In this document: positions 10,701-19,207 of the stretch, in pieces
Position numbering within the stretch: the first letter of the stretch is position 1
How the letters are laid out: each line of letters opens with the position of its first letter
NCBI GenBank assembly: GCA_020310875.1
Contig: MU260052.1
Location: 445,001 to 509,000, forward strand
Origin: Ceratopteris richardii
Lineage: Eukaryota > Streptophyta > Polypodiopsida > Polypodiales > Pteridaceae
Length of the DNA stretch: 64,000 bases
Reading direction: 5' to 3'
The notes under the pieces: generated by a model
What the model saw: only the letters and a program-made list of their open reading frames with translations
Told to the model about the DNA's origin: nothing
Databases searched by the model: none
Position numbers and translations under genes: made by a program

Positions 10701-11995
10701 TCATTTCTTACCACAATTGTGGGAGCTCTAATCTGGATAGATTCAGTTTCCCATGGGTCTGTGAACTGTGGCAACTCTTGTAAACAATTAGATTCAAAAT
10801 CTAACTGTTCCTCTTCTTGTTGCACTGTTTCTTCTCCATAAGTAGACGGAATGTCTTGTGGAAACTGATCATGAAGGTCATCAATCTCAAGGATAGGAGG
10901 AGGATTATTCTTCTCCTTGGCCCATTTCTCTTCTTGTATTTCCCGCAAGAACGTTTGAGAGTGTTGTTGAATTGAAAGAGGCTCTCTCTCATCTATGGAG
11001 TCAGGAACATAGACTTTCTTTGGTGATGAGCTTTCTCTTTCAATAGTTAGTTGAGCCTGTGGAGGTAACAAAACTTGTGGCTTGTTTACCAACTGCTCTA
11101 ATCTATCTAGTAAGCCCTGGAAGTGCAAACCCGGTGTAATAGCATTCGTCTGATTGAATGATTGATTGGCCTCGAACATAGCTTGAGCTAGTTCCACCAT
11201 TTTAATGCACATTTTTGTCCGTTCAATCTCTAAATCTGCTCTAGGGTAGCTCTTATCTAGGTTTGCAGGTGTTGGCCCTTCTTGAAGTCGAGCCTGGTAT
11301 GCTTTGAACATCATGTCCAAGTGTTCTGGGGTTGGATCTGCAAGAACAGACCCCGGTTGTGGTGGTTCATTTACCGTGGTTGGTGAGTGGGGATGAGGTG
11401 ATGTGGATGGAGTTTGGACTTGTGAGGGGCTTTGAGAGGCAATATCTTCTATTTTTGTTTTTGCATCTTTCAGGCTTTCTTCTAGATCGGATAACTTTTT
11501 GGTCCACTTACGATTGGCCTTCTCTCTAGTATCCTTCCATGTTCTTGTTCTTCTCTTACTAGGCTCTCCTGATTCACTTGGCTTTGATTGCTCAGCTGGT
11601 TTATTTTGCTGTAAGGCTTGTGCCCTAGTAACTGCGTGTATAGGAGCCACATTATCGCTATTGGAACTTGAATCCCTTGCTAGGTCGACAACATTAATGG
11701 GTGTAACCTTTGGTACACTAGCGGGATGTCCGGGACAATCTCTCAAAAGCTGTTCTTTGCCACACTCTAGACATACAACTTGTATCGTGATGTTCTGCCC
11801 TTGTGTCGGAGCTAGTGTGTGGGGTGGTTTTTGTCTTGGCATAGATTGAGGTTGGCTATTTCCTTCATGTTCATATGGTCTAGTTGCTTCTCGTGGTTCT
11901 GGACATGGGCTATACCTAGGAACTTCTCTTCCTTGTTCTGGGTACCCGTATGGTCTATAGTGGGGTGGTACAAATGGTCGCGGCTGTCTATTCAT
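4781..11995 (-). CDS. Element T Pol polyprotein with two retropepsin-like domains
   Basis: 2404 aa, uninterrupted. About 500 N-terminal residues are low-complexity and acidic, with a C-x2-C-x8-C-x2-H cluster at 75-90. Protease 1 is at about 505-610 (D523-S-G; ILGRPFL at 595-601). RT is at about 965-1150 (YVDD 1093-1096). RNase H is at about 1235-1350 (D1239, E1280/E1282, D1307). There are two HHCC zinc modules: H1445/H1452/C1483/C1486 and H1571/H1578/C1609/C1612. The integrase core has D1641, D1703 and E1739 (D-x35-E). A GPY/F-like module lies near 1878-1916. Protease 2 is at about 1992-2105 (D2012-S-G; VLGQDWI at 2081-2087). A basic tail, 2203-2384, has repeated W-V/I-P-K motifs. The first ATG is at 11995, but the frame is continuous with Gag apart from one UAA, so translation may start in Gag. 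All catalytic residues look present. Confidence 0.95.
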   Translation of the reverse strand: MNRQPRPFVPPHYRPYGYPEQGREVPRYSPCPEPREATRPYEHEGNSQPQSMPRQKPPHTLAPTQGQNITIQVVCLECGKEQLLRDCPGHPASVPKVTPINVVDLARDSSSNSDNVAPIHAVTRAQALQQNKPAEQSKPSESGEPSKRRTRTWKDTREKANRKWTKKLSDLEESLKDAKTKIEDIASQSPSQVQTPSTSPHPHSPTTVNEPPQPGSVLADPTPEHLDMMFKAYQARLQEGPTPANLDKSYPRADLEIERTKMCIKMVELAQAMFEANQSFNQTNAITPGLHFQGLLDRLEQLVNKPQVLLPPQAQLTIERESSSPKKVYVPDSIDEREPLSIQQHSQTFLREIQEEKWAKEKNNPPPILEIDDLHDQFPQDIPSTYGEETVQQEEEQLDFESNCLQELPQFTDPWETESIQIRAPTIVVRNEDSMIPRNTDVVKNTKVQCHLTVEELLKAKPELWNHVKDQVPELDSKMPKVGSKEKVPEIPLDKIGDMCEGEEGNTYLPITYQGYTTKAVIDSGASAAIATTSLWKRWGKPTLKPTRMKLQMADGHVERPLGLLEGITLTTCGVEFEHTFAICNFEKNNVYEMILGRPFLRQLQVVQDWGTNSLYLQRLGVTTKVNLKDYTFRDVPPLQWNPIHKEQGDSVSLHSKSSSDTSWMHEDTHLWMCKVAKEEEKRLKAREKGTSQGDRPVRDPAYTPMIFPDEEFEPHGWAEILATMDIAVNEEQWTPHCDEEGYDISVFMCQPLLDECDPSDFMEKEEDDDDLESIVMDSCSASEEHYLEDIGVFTQKEEEPLTSIKTVNSKDGSEGSQKKKKRKVVKQGEEEQLFEVPENFKKYEVEDRKFLVRMPKREATTGEAYDNKEFKTKKVVVTIEENEERCTYIGDDLSKEEEAEVVALLREYRDVFAWHYRDLKGVDPKVCSHTIPMIADAKPTKQKPYTYNDTYAAKIKEEIYRLIEAGFIYEIEHTEWVSPVVVVPKKNGKLRVCINLKKVNAATIRDSYPLPITDHLLERVAGKEVYSFLDGFSGYNQVAIAPEDQHKTAFATEWGIFAFRVMPFGLTNAPATFQRLMCHVFKEFLRKSLEVYVDDLCAHSQERRYHIPELRQIFSKCRQYRVCLNPEKCVFMVRQGKILGHIVSKNGISTDEDKVKAIAELPRPRNVKEVQAFMGHCGYYRRFIHMYAIIAKPLYALLTNFEWNDECEKSFNELKRRLCTAPILTTPDWNKTFHVHVDASNYAIGCVLSQPTGEGKLDLPIAYASRQLNVAERNYTTTEREGLGMVYAVKKFRHYLLANKFKFFTDHQALLYLVNKPCNTGRLVRWFLLLMEYDFEVVVRQGKTHLRADHLSRITSGEPPQGVSDELPDAYLFNLEVVPKWANKLVPVLTFGPANKKVKTDRDEIVRSQSYQILAGSMYKQDTEGVLACCVQDDEHSSWLQQAHEGFLGNHYSKQRTLQNLKRLGVYWPSMDKEIHEWMKNCPVCKERPPVEHATLYHVSLIPDWSAPLVEFMRSGTLPKEASLARKRSMEQEAKDYALVGDNLYRRGKDGYLRLCVHESDYLRVLETAHSSVAGGHFGPDRVIKTILFSGLWWPTLHMDAHTYVKKCDTCQRTQYPIRKDEMPLRPMMGGRAFSKWGIDFVGPINPPARNSHAEYIIVATDYLTKWVEVKATTKNDAQTTAKFLFENVFTRYGLPIELVSDRGTHFLNDVIENLLQEFLVIHKKSAPYHPQANGQAESTNKILCNVLTKLVNNKRSDWDKQLHHAVWAYRVAYKTVLNATPFQMVFGQNAVLPLDFLIPTLKVAQEHGWNGHELSSRIFDLERLGETRLRAAAGIYAAKKRQKAYFDAHIKDKGLKEGDLVLVYTLKQHARKLEKRGYGPMIINRISTSGAVQLATLEGDVLPNYISGCRVKLYQEPLTQEMLMRLNTAKKRKEEELRVREEAQAEARERIRRNKLRRLGLEVNTKAPKYHMDICQKSDLTASQIIDRRPFVTIAVGQGKNAKTVRALIDSGAATSAVRLSYCQDLQLDIKPIEAYLIGLGGVETTCLGEVELPIYLQDVPMKVKMLVCHDADLTEPLVLGQDWIYDHAVNLNLRSQLLQVWVHEQCITLKLGKCMLTNPKVTHSLSSPKTNLHKENFVCVTDPLTHKDSIMKAKAQRPAHLPSPSHTNASVTQPRRQAKMTSAISTRQTEFKKKEVLGMTQIWVKKGVQPSMLPQGLPPNQIDHDYRRTTHLRQGQARRIHQIWVPKLSMKVDHNQVQIWVPKKLATAQQGRLQMWVPKKLLHVQRTMLPTMRKASTKKPRKAKGKNRAQSPKEAKLNPSTQKGRHSPRIWVWKPKAQATSTEPRGQPHWIPKFGQHPKKNWPEVISTGPNTIRKWVPIRRITPFRDPIDTSKQRMHQLCE

Positions 11996-12022
11996 TAGAT
12001 AGTTTTCATTGTTGTAGTTGGA

Positions 12023-13387
12023 TTACTTTGGCTCACTATAAGAGTACATGTTAGGCACTTGAGTTGATCGTCTATCGTACGGGTAAGGTTGTGATAATCC
12101 TAATGCTTCTTGGTTGCAGACATGAGATGGATGATCCCCACCGCAAAGTGTGCAACTTCCTAACATTGGCATTCTCAAGGGGGAGTTCTGGTAGTTCCTT
12201 TGTCCTTGTACTCCTAATTTCTTGGCCACCAATTCTGTCACTTCCTCCACATAACTCAAACTAGGAGTTTCCTTGCTCCTTGTCTCCTCTGATTTGATAG
12301 GATCCTGTGTGATTTTGAGATCCTCAGCTAAGTTGTCTTCCAAATCTATGCACTCCTGAAGACACTGACTTAGGGTTTGCAGTCGTTTTACGTATACTAA
12401 GACTCTCAATGTTCCATTGGTTAGACCTTCTAAAAATAGGGATATCATTTTTTGCTGAGAAGGTCTCTCTGTCACAGGGCATCGGGTTACGTATTGCTTA
12501 AACCTTCGTGCTGCATTTTTTACTGTCTCATTGGGAGCTTGTTTGAAACTATGTAGTAAGGACGACGAATTGTGCTTGATCCCGCGCTTCGTGAATTCCC
12601 AAATAAGTTCTTGGAAGAATTGTTCAATATGTTCAAAGCAATTTGGATCCAGAGATTGAAACCAAGTTAAGGCTATTCCCGTAAGTGTTAGCCCAAAGGA
12701 TTCATATTGCATGAAAAAGTCATCCACTTGCTCTGCTCGCAACACCTGCTTGAATTCTGCAATGTGGTCATAGGGTTCTCCTGTGCCATCGTAACGATTC
12801 CTCATACATTTGGCCAATTGGATTGGTCTCAGTCTTCTGTCGGGTTCTGGGGATCGAGTTATGATGGGGACACCTTGGGGCGGTTCTGTCCTAAAGGTAG
12901 GTCTATTCGTATTTCCCATCCTCTGACTAGAGTGGCCGTGGGGGTTGATTCTTGGCATGTCGAATTGTTCATGTAGTCTATCGAGTATGCTACCTTGGCT
13001 CATTCGTCCTAACGTCACATTTTCTGTTCTTTGTTGGGTTTCGAATGGGTTTTGCGAGGTAGTTTCCTGATCTCGAGCTAACTCTCCTCTTTCATTAATC
13101 TGATTAAGACTTTCAGTTACTGCATATATCTGGCCCATCTTGTCCATGTAGACTCTGTCTTCATACTTGACAGCTGGTCTTGGAACTATTTCTAATTCTG
13201 TGGTGTTTATCATTCTTGCCACTGTCCTCTGTAGACCATCAAGGTAGATGGGTATTCCTTGCAAGTTAGTGGATATATACTGAAGAGACATTCGATATTC
13301 GCCTTCCACTCTAGACATAAAACCTTCCCTAGGTACGGAACTATGCATGTCTTCAGAAACCAAGAGCCTCTCCCAGTTAAGTGACAT
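12023..13387 (-). CDS. Element T Gag
   Basis: 454 aa. It carries a Retrotrans_gag-type capsid region at about 195-325 (start R-Y-D-G-T-G-E-P; T-W-F-Q-S-L near 241-246; E-F-T-K-R-G; F-L-E-G-L near 318-322). A short zinc knuckle C412-x2-C415-x3-H419-x4-C424 (or with H422) lies near the C-terminus. It would assemble the particle and bind element RNA. The start ATG at 13387 is the first of the frame. The stop is UAA at 12023-12025. The downstream Pol frame is the same frame, so stop readthrough or a recent nonsense mutation must be considered. Confidence 0.93.
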   Translation of the reverse strand: MSLNWERLLVSEDMHSSVPREGFMSRVEGEYRMSLQYISTNLQGIPIYLDGLQRTVARMINTTELEIVPRPAVKYEDRVYMDKMGQIYAVTESLNQINERGELARDQETTSQNPFETQQRTENVTLGRMSQGSILDRLHEQFDMPRINPHGHSSQRMGNTNRPTFRTEPPQGVPIITRSPEPDRRLRPIQLAKCMRNRYDGTGEPYDHIAEFKQVLRAEQVDDFFMQYESFGLTLTGIALTWFQSLDPNCFEHIEQFFQELIWEFTKRGIKHNSSSLLHSFKQAPNETVKNAARRFKQYVTRCPVTERPSQQKMISLFLEGLTNGTLRVLVYVKRLQTLSQCLQECIDLEDNLAEDLKITQDPIKSEETRSKETPSLSYVEEVTELVAKKLGVQGQRNYQNSPLRMPMLGSCTLCGGDHPSHVCNQEALGLSQPYPYDRRSTQVPNMYSYSEPK

Positions 13388-14898
13388 TTTTGACTCACTT
13401 GTCTATGAACTCAGCACGTAGAGTTAACCCCTGAGTTGGGAGTCCCTGACTCGATTGTGTGGTTGATCTTAGTTTCAAGTGATATGGTACTTTATCTATC
13501 TCTTCCTAGGTATCATCTTGAGCTTAGGTTCATAAGCCTTGTTTACAAGTCCACAATTGTCCTTTGAATTGCTCAAAATCTTGTGGAACCCCTTGCTTCC
13601 TAGTCCAACCTGAGGGTCAACTTAAAAATACCCTATCTAATACCCTCCTCACGAGCTTTCCAACAAAACCAAAATCACAGCAAACGGATTTCGTATGAGA
13701 AAGTTATGCCCGTTCAGGGTTCTGGGGTTTAAAACAGGGAAACAGGATCACTCTGGGAGCTCAGAACAGACGAGAAGATACCAGATTCTCCACGATACGC
13801 GATCTTTGATAGGTATCGCGATCGCTGTATAACGATACACGATACTTACCTTGTCACGATACACGATAGTTGAGAAATATCGCGATACTTGACAAACGAT
13901 ACCGATCTCCGACCGAAACGATATCGATCTCTCACAAAACGATCGCTGAACAACACGACATCTGAGCAAACGATCGCTGGACAAAACAATCTTTGACAAA
14001 ACGATCGCTGGCAAACGATCGCTGACTCAAAATGATACTCGATACTTGCTAGGTATCGCGATCGCTGAACCAAACGATACTCGATCGACGATCTTTGCGA
14101 AACGATCGCTGATGAAACGATCTTTGGCAAACGATCTCTCACAAACGATCGCTGGACAAAACGATCGCTGGCCAAGTATCGCGATCGGTATGAAACGATA
14201 CACGATCGGAGGGAAATATCGCGATACTCAACCACAGGAGATTCACGATACTTGTCAGGTATCACGATACTCGACCGCGGGAGCAAAACGATACTTGACC
14301 CTTTGCCAAGATTTTTGCAAGATTTTTCAAGTTTTGTTTTGATGCCCTTGTTTTCCTAGTCCTTCTCCCCTCTCCTCACTCTCTGTATCACCCAAAACTC
14401 AACATTTAACCTCTGTAAATCCCAAATGATACTTGACGCAGATCGACTTTTTTTTCTGAAAAAACTTGGATTTCCTGAGAGTTCATGAGTATGAAGTGGG
14501 TTTGCTTACCTTTGATACTCTCTTCCAACTCTCCTAGCACCCTATTTTGCTCCGCGTAGCTCCCAAAAGCTTTGTTTCTCAAAAACGATACTTGACGCAG
14601 GTTTTAGCACTTCCGAAAATGGCCGCTCAGATTCTTGGTGTTTGGAGAGTGTTTCACGAGTTTTTCTTCAGCGATTCAGTTCTGCACCCCCCTCTAAGCC
14701 TCTTGTTCACAACCACAAGCAAAAAGCAAGGTGAATGTACTCTAAAAAATGGAAAAAACTGAGAAGATGAAGGTGGGTGGAGATGGTGATGATGGTGAAG
14801 ATGGAAAATTCAAAAACTGAACTGAAAATGATGATTTTTTTACCTTCCAACGTCGCTACTCTACGTCTTACCGTCACACGCTCGTCCTCCAAGCTCTC
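13388..14898 (-). other. Element T 5' leader (untranslated)
   Basis: 1.5 kb between PBS and Gag ATG with no conserved frame. The segment nearest Gag (13388-13779) is ordinary AT-rich sequence. The middle (13785-14310) is packed with short CGATCG/CGATAC repeats, listed separately. The part near the PBS has further single copies of CGATACTTGACGCAG (about 14427 and 14586). Packaging and dimerisation signals would be expected here by analogy, but none can be assigned. Confidence 0.7.
13785..14310 (-). repeat. Interspersed short-motif repeat array in the T leader
   Basis: At least nine copies of AACGATCGCTG or close variants, for example near 13940, 13970, 14000, 14014, 14103, 14146 and 14161, are mixed with ATCGCGATA and CGATACTTGAC units. 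The motifs contain the palindromes CGATCG and TCGCGA. Spacing is irregular, so this is not a simple satellite. Confidence 0.85.
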
Positions 14899-14916
14899 TC
14901 CCCGGCAACGGCGCCA
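14899..14916 (-). other. Element T primer-binding site (tRNA-Asp)
   Basis: The plus strand reads TCCCCGGCAACGGCGCCA, an 18-nt match (from memory of plant tRNA-Asp-GUC) to the tRNA 3' end including CCA. The minus strand is therefore its complement. It lies 7 nt from the LTR edge at 14924. Confidence 0.9.
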
Positions 14917-14923
14917 AATTTGG

Positions 14924-15549
14924 TGACACTCTAGCACAATGGTGAGTACCAACGTGAGGAGATACACCTCATAAATGTCAATCCGTGGAGACGTGAGGAC
15001 CGGTATGAAGACCGCGAGCAAGTGATGGCACAAGTGCGTGAGTGAAAGCACACAAGCATGCACACACATACACACACACGCGCACAAGGTAAGAGCAAAG
15101 AGTGGAACAATGGAAAGCTTCGATTACCAAAGAGTTCTCTTACAAAACTGAAATCTACAACAAGCTAACCCCAAAAATGAGCTCTCCAGCCCTTTTTATA
15201 GTTTTTGAGTGGTTTTGGCCCTGTCCAGACCTAGTGTCCGGCCTAGTTAAAAATTAGGTTCTAGGGCTTATTTGGGGGCTCAAACGGAATCTAAAAATTA
15301 TGAAAATTGGTAGTATGATACATCTAATACTCCTCAAGCTCAAGGACTCCTTGGCTTGAACAAAATGGAGCTGTAAAAATAGAAAATGGTATTTACAATG
15401 ATATTTAGTGATAAAAATCACTATTTTTATAGGGATTTCTTCTGAAAATTTGACATGTGAATCTTGGAGCTCCCTACTTGCTCCTTCTTCTCATGTGTTC
15501 ACTTCCTTGATGCGCTTCCATGCTTTGTCCTTGACCTTGAGCTTCAACA
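14924..15549 (-). repeat. Element T 5' LTR
   Basis: 626 bp, paired with 3152-3777. It is flanked on the outer side by CTTAG (15550-15554), identical to 3147-3151. As the 5' LTR on the minus strand it should carry the promoter of the element. Confidence 0.96.
15193..15200 (-). promoter_or_regulatory. Putative TATA box of the T 5' LTR
   Basis: The minus strand reads TATAAAAA within ACTATAAAAAGGGCTGG, about 350 bp into the LTR, a good plant TATA context. The same motif is retained in the 3' LTR (3421-3428). Transcription is inferred. Confidence 0.6.
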
Positions 15550-15554
15550 CTTAG

Positions 15555-16590
15555 CCTCACAACTAGAAGTGGCCATAGTAGGCTGCTTCTTGCTCAACCA
15601 AGATATACATGAGCTACCAAGCATGAAGCAAAAGCCACTAGTGGACACACGAGTGTCATAGCAACCAGCCTAATCAGAGTCAGAAAAAGCATGCAAATCT
15701 GGTGGTAGTGATCCTCCCTTGGGATAAAACAACCCAAGTAGCCGAGTGCCACTCAAGTAGCAAAAGATGCGCTTAACCGCCTACCAATGCTTGACTCTAG
15801 GGCAATGCATAAACCTGCTCATCTGTGAGACAACAAACTGAATATCTGGCCGAGTAATGCATAAGTAAATAAAGCATCCAACAGCGTGCTGATAGAGAAC
15901 AGCATCAAATGCATCTCCAGCATCATGAAGACTCAATCTTAAACTTGTCTCCATAGGAGTGGCAATAGGCTTACAGTCTTCAAGGCCAAAACGCTGCAAT
16001 AATGTGTCAATATATTTTGTTTGACACAAAGCCATTCCACCATCAACTTGCATAAACTGAATGCCCAAATAGTGATGCAAATGCCCCAAATCAGACATCT
16101 CAAATGAGGCATGCAAATCAGCCTTAAAATCAGCAATATGCTTCTCAATAGGACCAGTGAGCAGCATGTCATCAACATAGACAACAATGATCAGAAGCAC
16201 ATCATTAGCACGCTTAACATATAAGGTGCTTTCAGTTGGACTGTTCTCAAAACCATGTGCAATAAGATAGGAATGTATCTTCTCATACCAAGCATGTGGT
16301 GCTTGCTTTAAACCATATAATGACTTCTTTAACCTGCACACCTGGTTTTGATGCCCTTTTTGCACAAAGCCACAAGGCTAAAAAACATACACTTCTTCAT
16401 GCAAGTCACCATTCAGAAATGCAGTTTTAATGTCCAACTGATGTACATTCCAACCATGATGAGCTGCAAGTGCACAGATGCTCCGAACAGTAGTCATACG
16501 GCATGTAGGTGCAAAGGTCTCATCAAAATCAATGCCTCTTTTCTATGCATAACCCTTTGCAACAAGCCTAGCCTTATATCTGCCAACAAA
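15555..16590 (-). pseudogene. Element B reverse transcriptase and RNase H N-terminal half
   Basis: Minus strand. The frame enters RT directly after the deletion near 16585 (R-Y-K-A-R-L-V-A-K-G), then QLDIKTAFLNG (first catalytic Asp), L-Y-G-L-K-Q-A-P, and V-V-Y-V-D-D-M-L (catalytic YVDD at about 16170). Stops occur at about 16543 and 16380. The longest open part, 15781-16365, ends in C-P-R-V-K-H-W, followed by a stop and the first half of RNase H (ending at the CTTAG at 15550-15554). The RNase H continues at 3151. Confidence 0.85.
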
Positions 16591-17800
16591 AATACATTTT
16601 ACTGCTTTATCATCCAATTTTCTGTGATGTTATTCAGGCACTAATGCATATCCCAAACAACCAAAAACACGCAGATGAGCAACAGATGGCTTGCTGTCAT
16701 GCCAAGCCTCATATGGAGTGATAGACTGCAACGCTTTAGTGGGACACCTGTTAAGTACATATGCCGCACACATGACAGCCTCAAGCTAGAAACTATGTGG
16801 TAAATCCTGACTCTTGACCATACACCTCGCCATCTCCATGAATGACCTGTTCTTTCATTCAGCAACTCCATTCTGTTGAGGTGTATACGGCACTGTACAC
16901 TCATGTTTTATCCCACGTTCAGCCAGAAATGCATTAAAATCAGAAGACATATATTCCCCCCCTCGATCAGAACGAAGGGTGCCCATTTTACATGCTGATA
17001 GATTTTTAGCTAAAACCAAAAATTGTCTAAAGCACATGAACACTTTGGACTTTGCCTTCAATGGATATACACATGCATGCCTGGAAAAATCATCGATGAA
17101 AGTCACGAAGTAAAGATAATTCCCAAAAGAAGATGTCTGCATAGGACCACAAACATCACTATGTACAAGCTGCAATTTCTGAGTAGCCCAAACTAAACCA
17201 TCTTTTGGAAAGGATGGACGCTGCATTTTGCCCAAAATAAAGCCTTCACAAACATGTTTTATAGGTGCCTCAAGTTTGGGCAAAGAGGACACCATTTTAG
17301 ATTTCTGCAGGCGTAGCAAACTAGCAAAATTCAGATGACCAAAGCGTGCATGCCAAAGCTTTGCATCTAACATAGCCTGAGAATCATTTAGTGCACATGC
17401 CAAATCATTTATAGATCTTTCATAGTCTATGAGCTTATATAGCCCATGACATAAAATGCCAGAAGCAATAATCACATCGCCATTTGACAGATCATGAACT
17501 GTACACCTGTCATCAACAAATTTAACATCCAAGCCAATCTTGGCTAATGCAAAAACTGATAACAGGTTCTTCTTGATCCCTGACACAAATAAAGCATCTG
17601 ACAAAGTGAAAGAACTACCATCAGTAGTAGTCAAAATGATCTTACCAACTCCCATAACAGGATAAGAGGAGTTGTTGGCGCATGTAACAGTATTCCCTGT
17701 AGGGGCAGGCTCAAGTGAAGAGAAGAAACTGTGCTACGAGGTAATATGTTTGGTTGCTCCACTGTCAAAGTACCAAACATCTGAGTCTACTGCAAACATG
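16591..17800 (-). pseudogene. Element B protease remnant, GAG-pre-integrase and integrase
   Basis: Minus strand. The open stretch 16855-17655 starts in the protease C-terminal segment (LLSVFALAK-type motif), contains the GAG-pre-integrase zinc domain (W-H-A-R-F-G-H; C-E-G-F-I-L-G-K where C-x2-C would be expected, so the second cysteine is lost), and the integrase core (H-S-D-V, F-I-D-D-F-S-R, L-R-S-D-R-G-G-E-Y, Y-T-P-Q-Q-N-G). A stop follows at G-V-A-E, and the integrase C-terminal part (16641-16850) ends at the deletion junction KCIFVG/RYKAR. About 650 bp present in element C is missing here. Confidence 0.85.
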
Positions 17801-17802
17801 CA

Positions 17803-18852
17803 CTACTCATGAGAAGATGGGTCAAAATTGCAAACAGTAGTAAACGCCCATTCTTCTTCCGGCACAAGATTAGTAGACTCCGTTTTTGGTGTAGAGGCTT
17901 CTGCAACAACCATTCCAGCCTCTTTCTTCTTTGCCTCTTTTGCAGCCAGTTTTGGATAGTTCTTTATGATATGATCATTCCCTTTACAGTACTTACAAAA
18001 CAATTTCTGCTTTTCTGATTTTTTCTCATCTTTGTCTCGGTTCTTCAAATGTGCAGCATTTGTAGGTTTCTGCTTACTAGTAGAAGAGCTCCATTTTCCT
18101 TTGCCCTTCTGACTAACCAGGAAAGCTTGATCTGCAACACGCATAATGGACTTGTTCTGCCTAGACTGATCTTCCTGCAATAGAACAAAGACTAACTCCT
18201 CAAATGATAAGGCATTTGGATTTCCTTTCATCAACAATCGAAGAGTAGAAGCGAAACTCTGATATGAATCAGGAAGACCATTCAGAACAGTCTGCACAAG
18301 TGAGCTATCTGGTATAACCTCATCAGCAGAAATCAACTGTTCCTTCAAGTCTTTGATCTTTGTCAAAAAACTATCCATAGAATCACCTTCATTCATGTCC
18401 TCAGTCTCTAACTGTTTTCGGAGGTAAGCAACACGAGCCTCATTCCTAGCCTGGTACAATGTGGTAAGTGTATCCCAAGCATCCTTTGCTGTTCTGCAAG
18501 AGCCAATATGAGGAATAATGGCACGTTTGAGAGACAAAGCTATCAATGCATGTGCCTGGGCATCTCTGCCATCCCAACGAATCTGCTCTGCAGTAGGTGC
18601 AACAGAAACAACAGCATGAATAGGAATCTACAGAATATAATCTTCAACACCATCTCCATCAACTTCAGCACCTGTATTTGCAGTACCTGTAGTCGCAGGT
18701 GTAACAGGACGTCTTTCAACACCCTCCATAATGTTCCGCAGTCCTTTTGCAACCAATACATGTCACATCATATAAGCCCATAATGGGTAGTTGGTACCAT
18801 CCAACTTATCCTCAACAGCCAACATACGGAATACATCACTACTTTCAGCCAT
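17803..18852 (-). pseudogene. Element B gag (UBN2 type)
   Basis: The start ATG is 18852 on the minus strand (M-A-E-S-S-D-V-F). The capsid region includes L-D-G-T-N-Y-P-L-W and D-A-W-D-T-L-T-T-L-Y-Q-A-R-N-E-A-R. The zinc knuckle reads C-K-Y-C-K-G-N-D-H-I-I-K-N-Y, with the last cysteine replaced by tyrosine. Two in-frame stops occur in the N-terminal third: a TGA near 18761 and a TAG at 18628-18630. The TAG is shared with element C at the homologous site. The open part is 17803-18546 (247 aa). Confidence 0.85.
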
Positions 18853-19193
18853 GGCCGGTGACGAAAATACCTTGATGCAAAAAATTGACTGTATCTCAAA
18901 AAGTTGAACAGAACTACCCAGACGAGTTCTGCTAGACCTGTACCAGACTTTGAGACGCTTATACTGGCAAACAGAAACTGGTATATACCTTTGTCACAAA
19001 AAGATGAAATAGCCTGCACAAGCACTGCGATAGTGCATTTGGAGGCCAAAACGAGCTCAGATCGCGATTTTGGCACCACATAGGGAAGCTGTTTTGATCT
19101 CTGAAACACCTTGAGTATGCTCACCAAATTTCATGTGAATCTGAGACTGCAACCAGAGAGGTGTAGACAATGCCCTAGATGAAGCGACGACCT

Positions 19194-19205
19194 GCTCTGA
19201 TACCA
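19194..19205 (-). other. Element B primer-binding site (tRNA-iMet)
   Basis: The minus strand reads TGGTATCAGAGC, an exact 12-nt complement of the plant initiator tRNA-Met 3' end, two bases inside the LTR. About 340 bp of leader lie between it and the gag ATG. Confidence 0.9.
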
Positions 19206-19207
19206 AT

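Larger units (their letters stand above)
3152..15549 (-). mobile_element. Element T: young, nearly intact Ty3/gypsy retrotransposon
   Basis: Identical-length LTRs (626 bp; 3152-3777 and 14924-15549) differ at two positions that I could find, and the target-site duplication CTTAG is perfect. The PBS for tRNA-Asp beside the right LTR and the G-rich polypurine tract beside the left LTR give minus-strand orientation. Pol order is protease, RT, RNase H, integrase, which defines Ty3/gypsy. There is no chromodomain after integrase, so it is not a typical chromovirus. A tRNA-Asp PBS is common in plant OTA-type gypsy elements, but lineage needs a tree. Total 12.4 kb, including a 1.5-kb leader and a 1-kb 3' non-coding segment. 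Confidence 0.96.

Noticed and set aside
13748..14286. Minus-strand frames of 88-146 codons in the T leader (Y-R-D, R-S-F repeats)
   Set aside because: Produced by the CGATCG/CGATAC repeats. Not aligned with Gag and without recognisable motif.
13785..14310. CRISPR-like array
   Set aside because: Repeat spacing is irregular, units are about 11 bp, there are no uniform spacers and the context is a plant retrotransposon leader.
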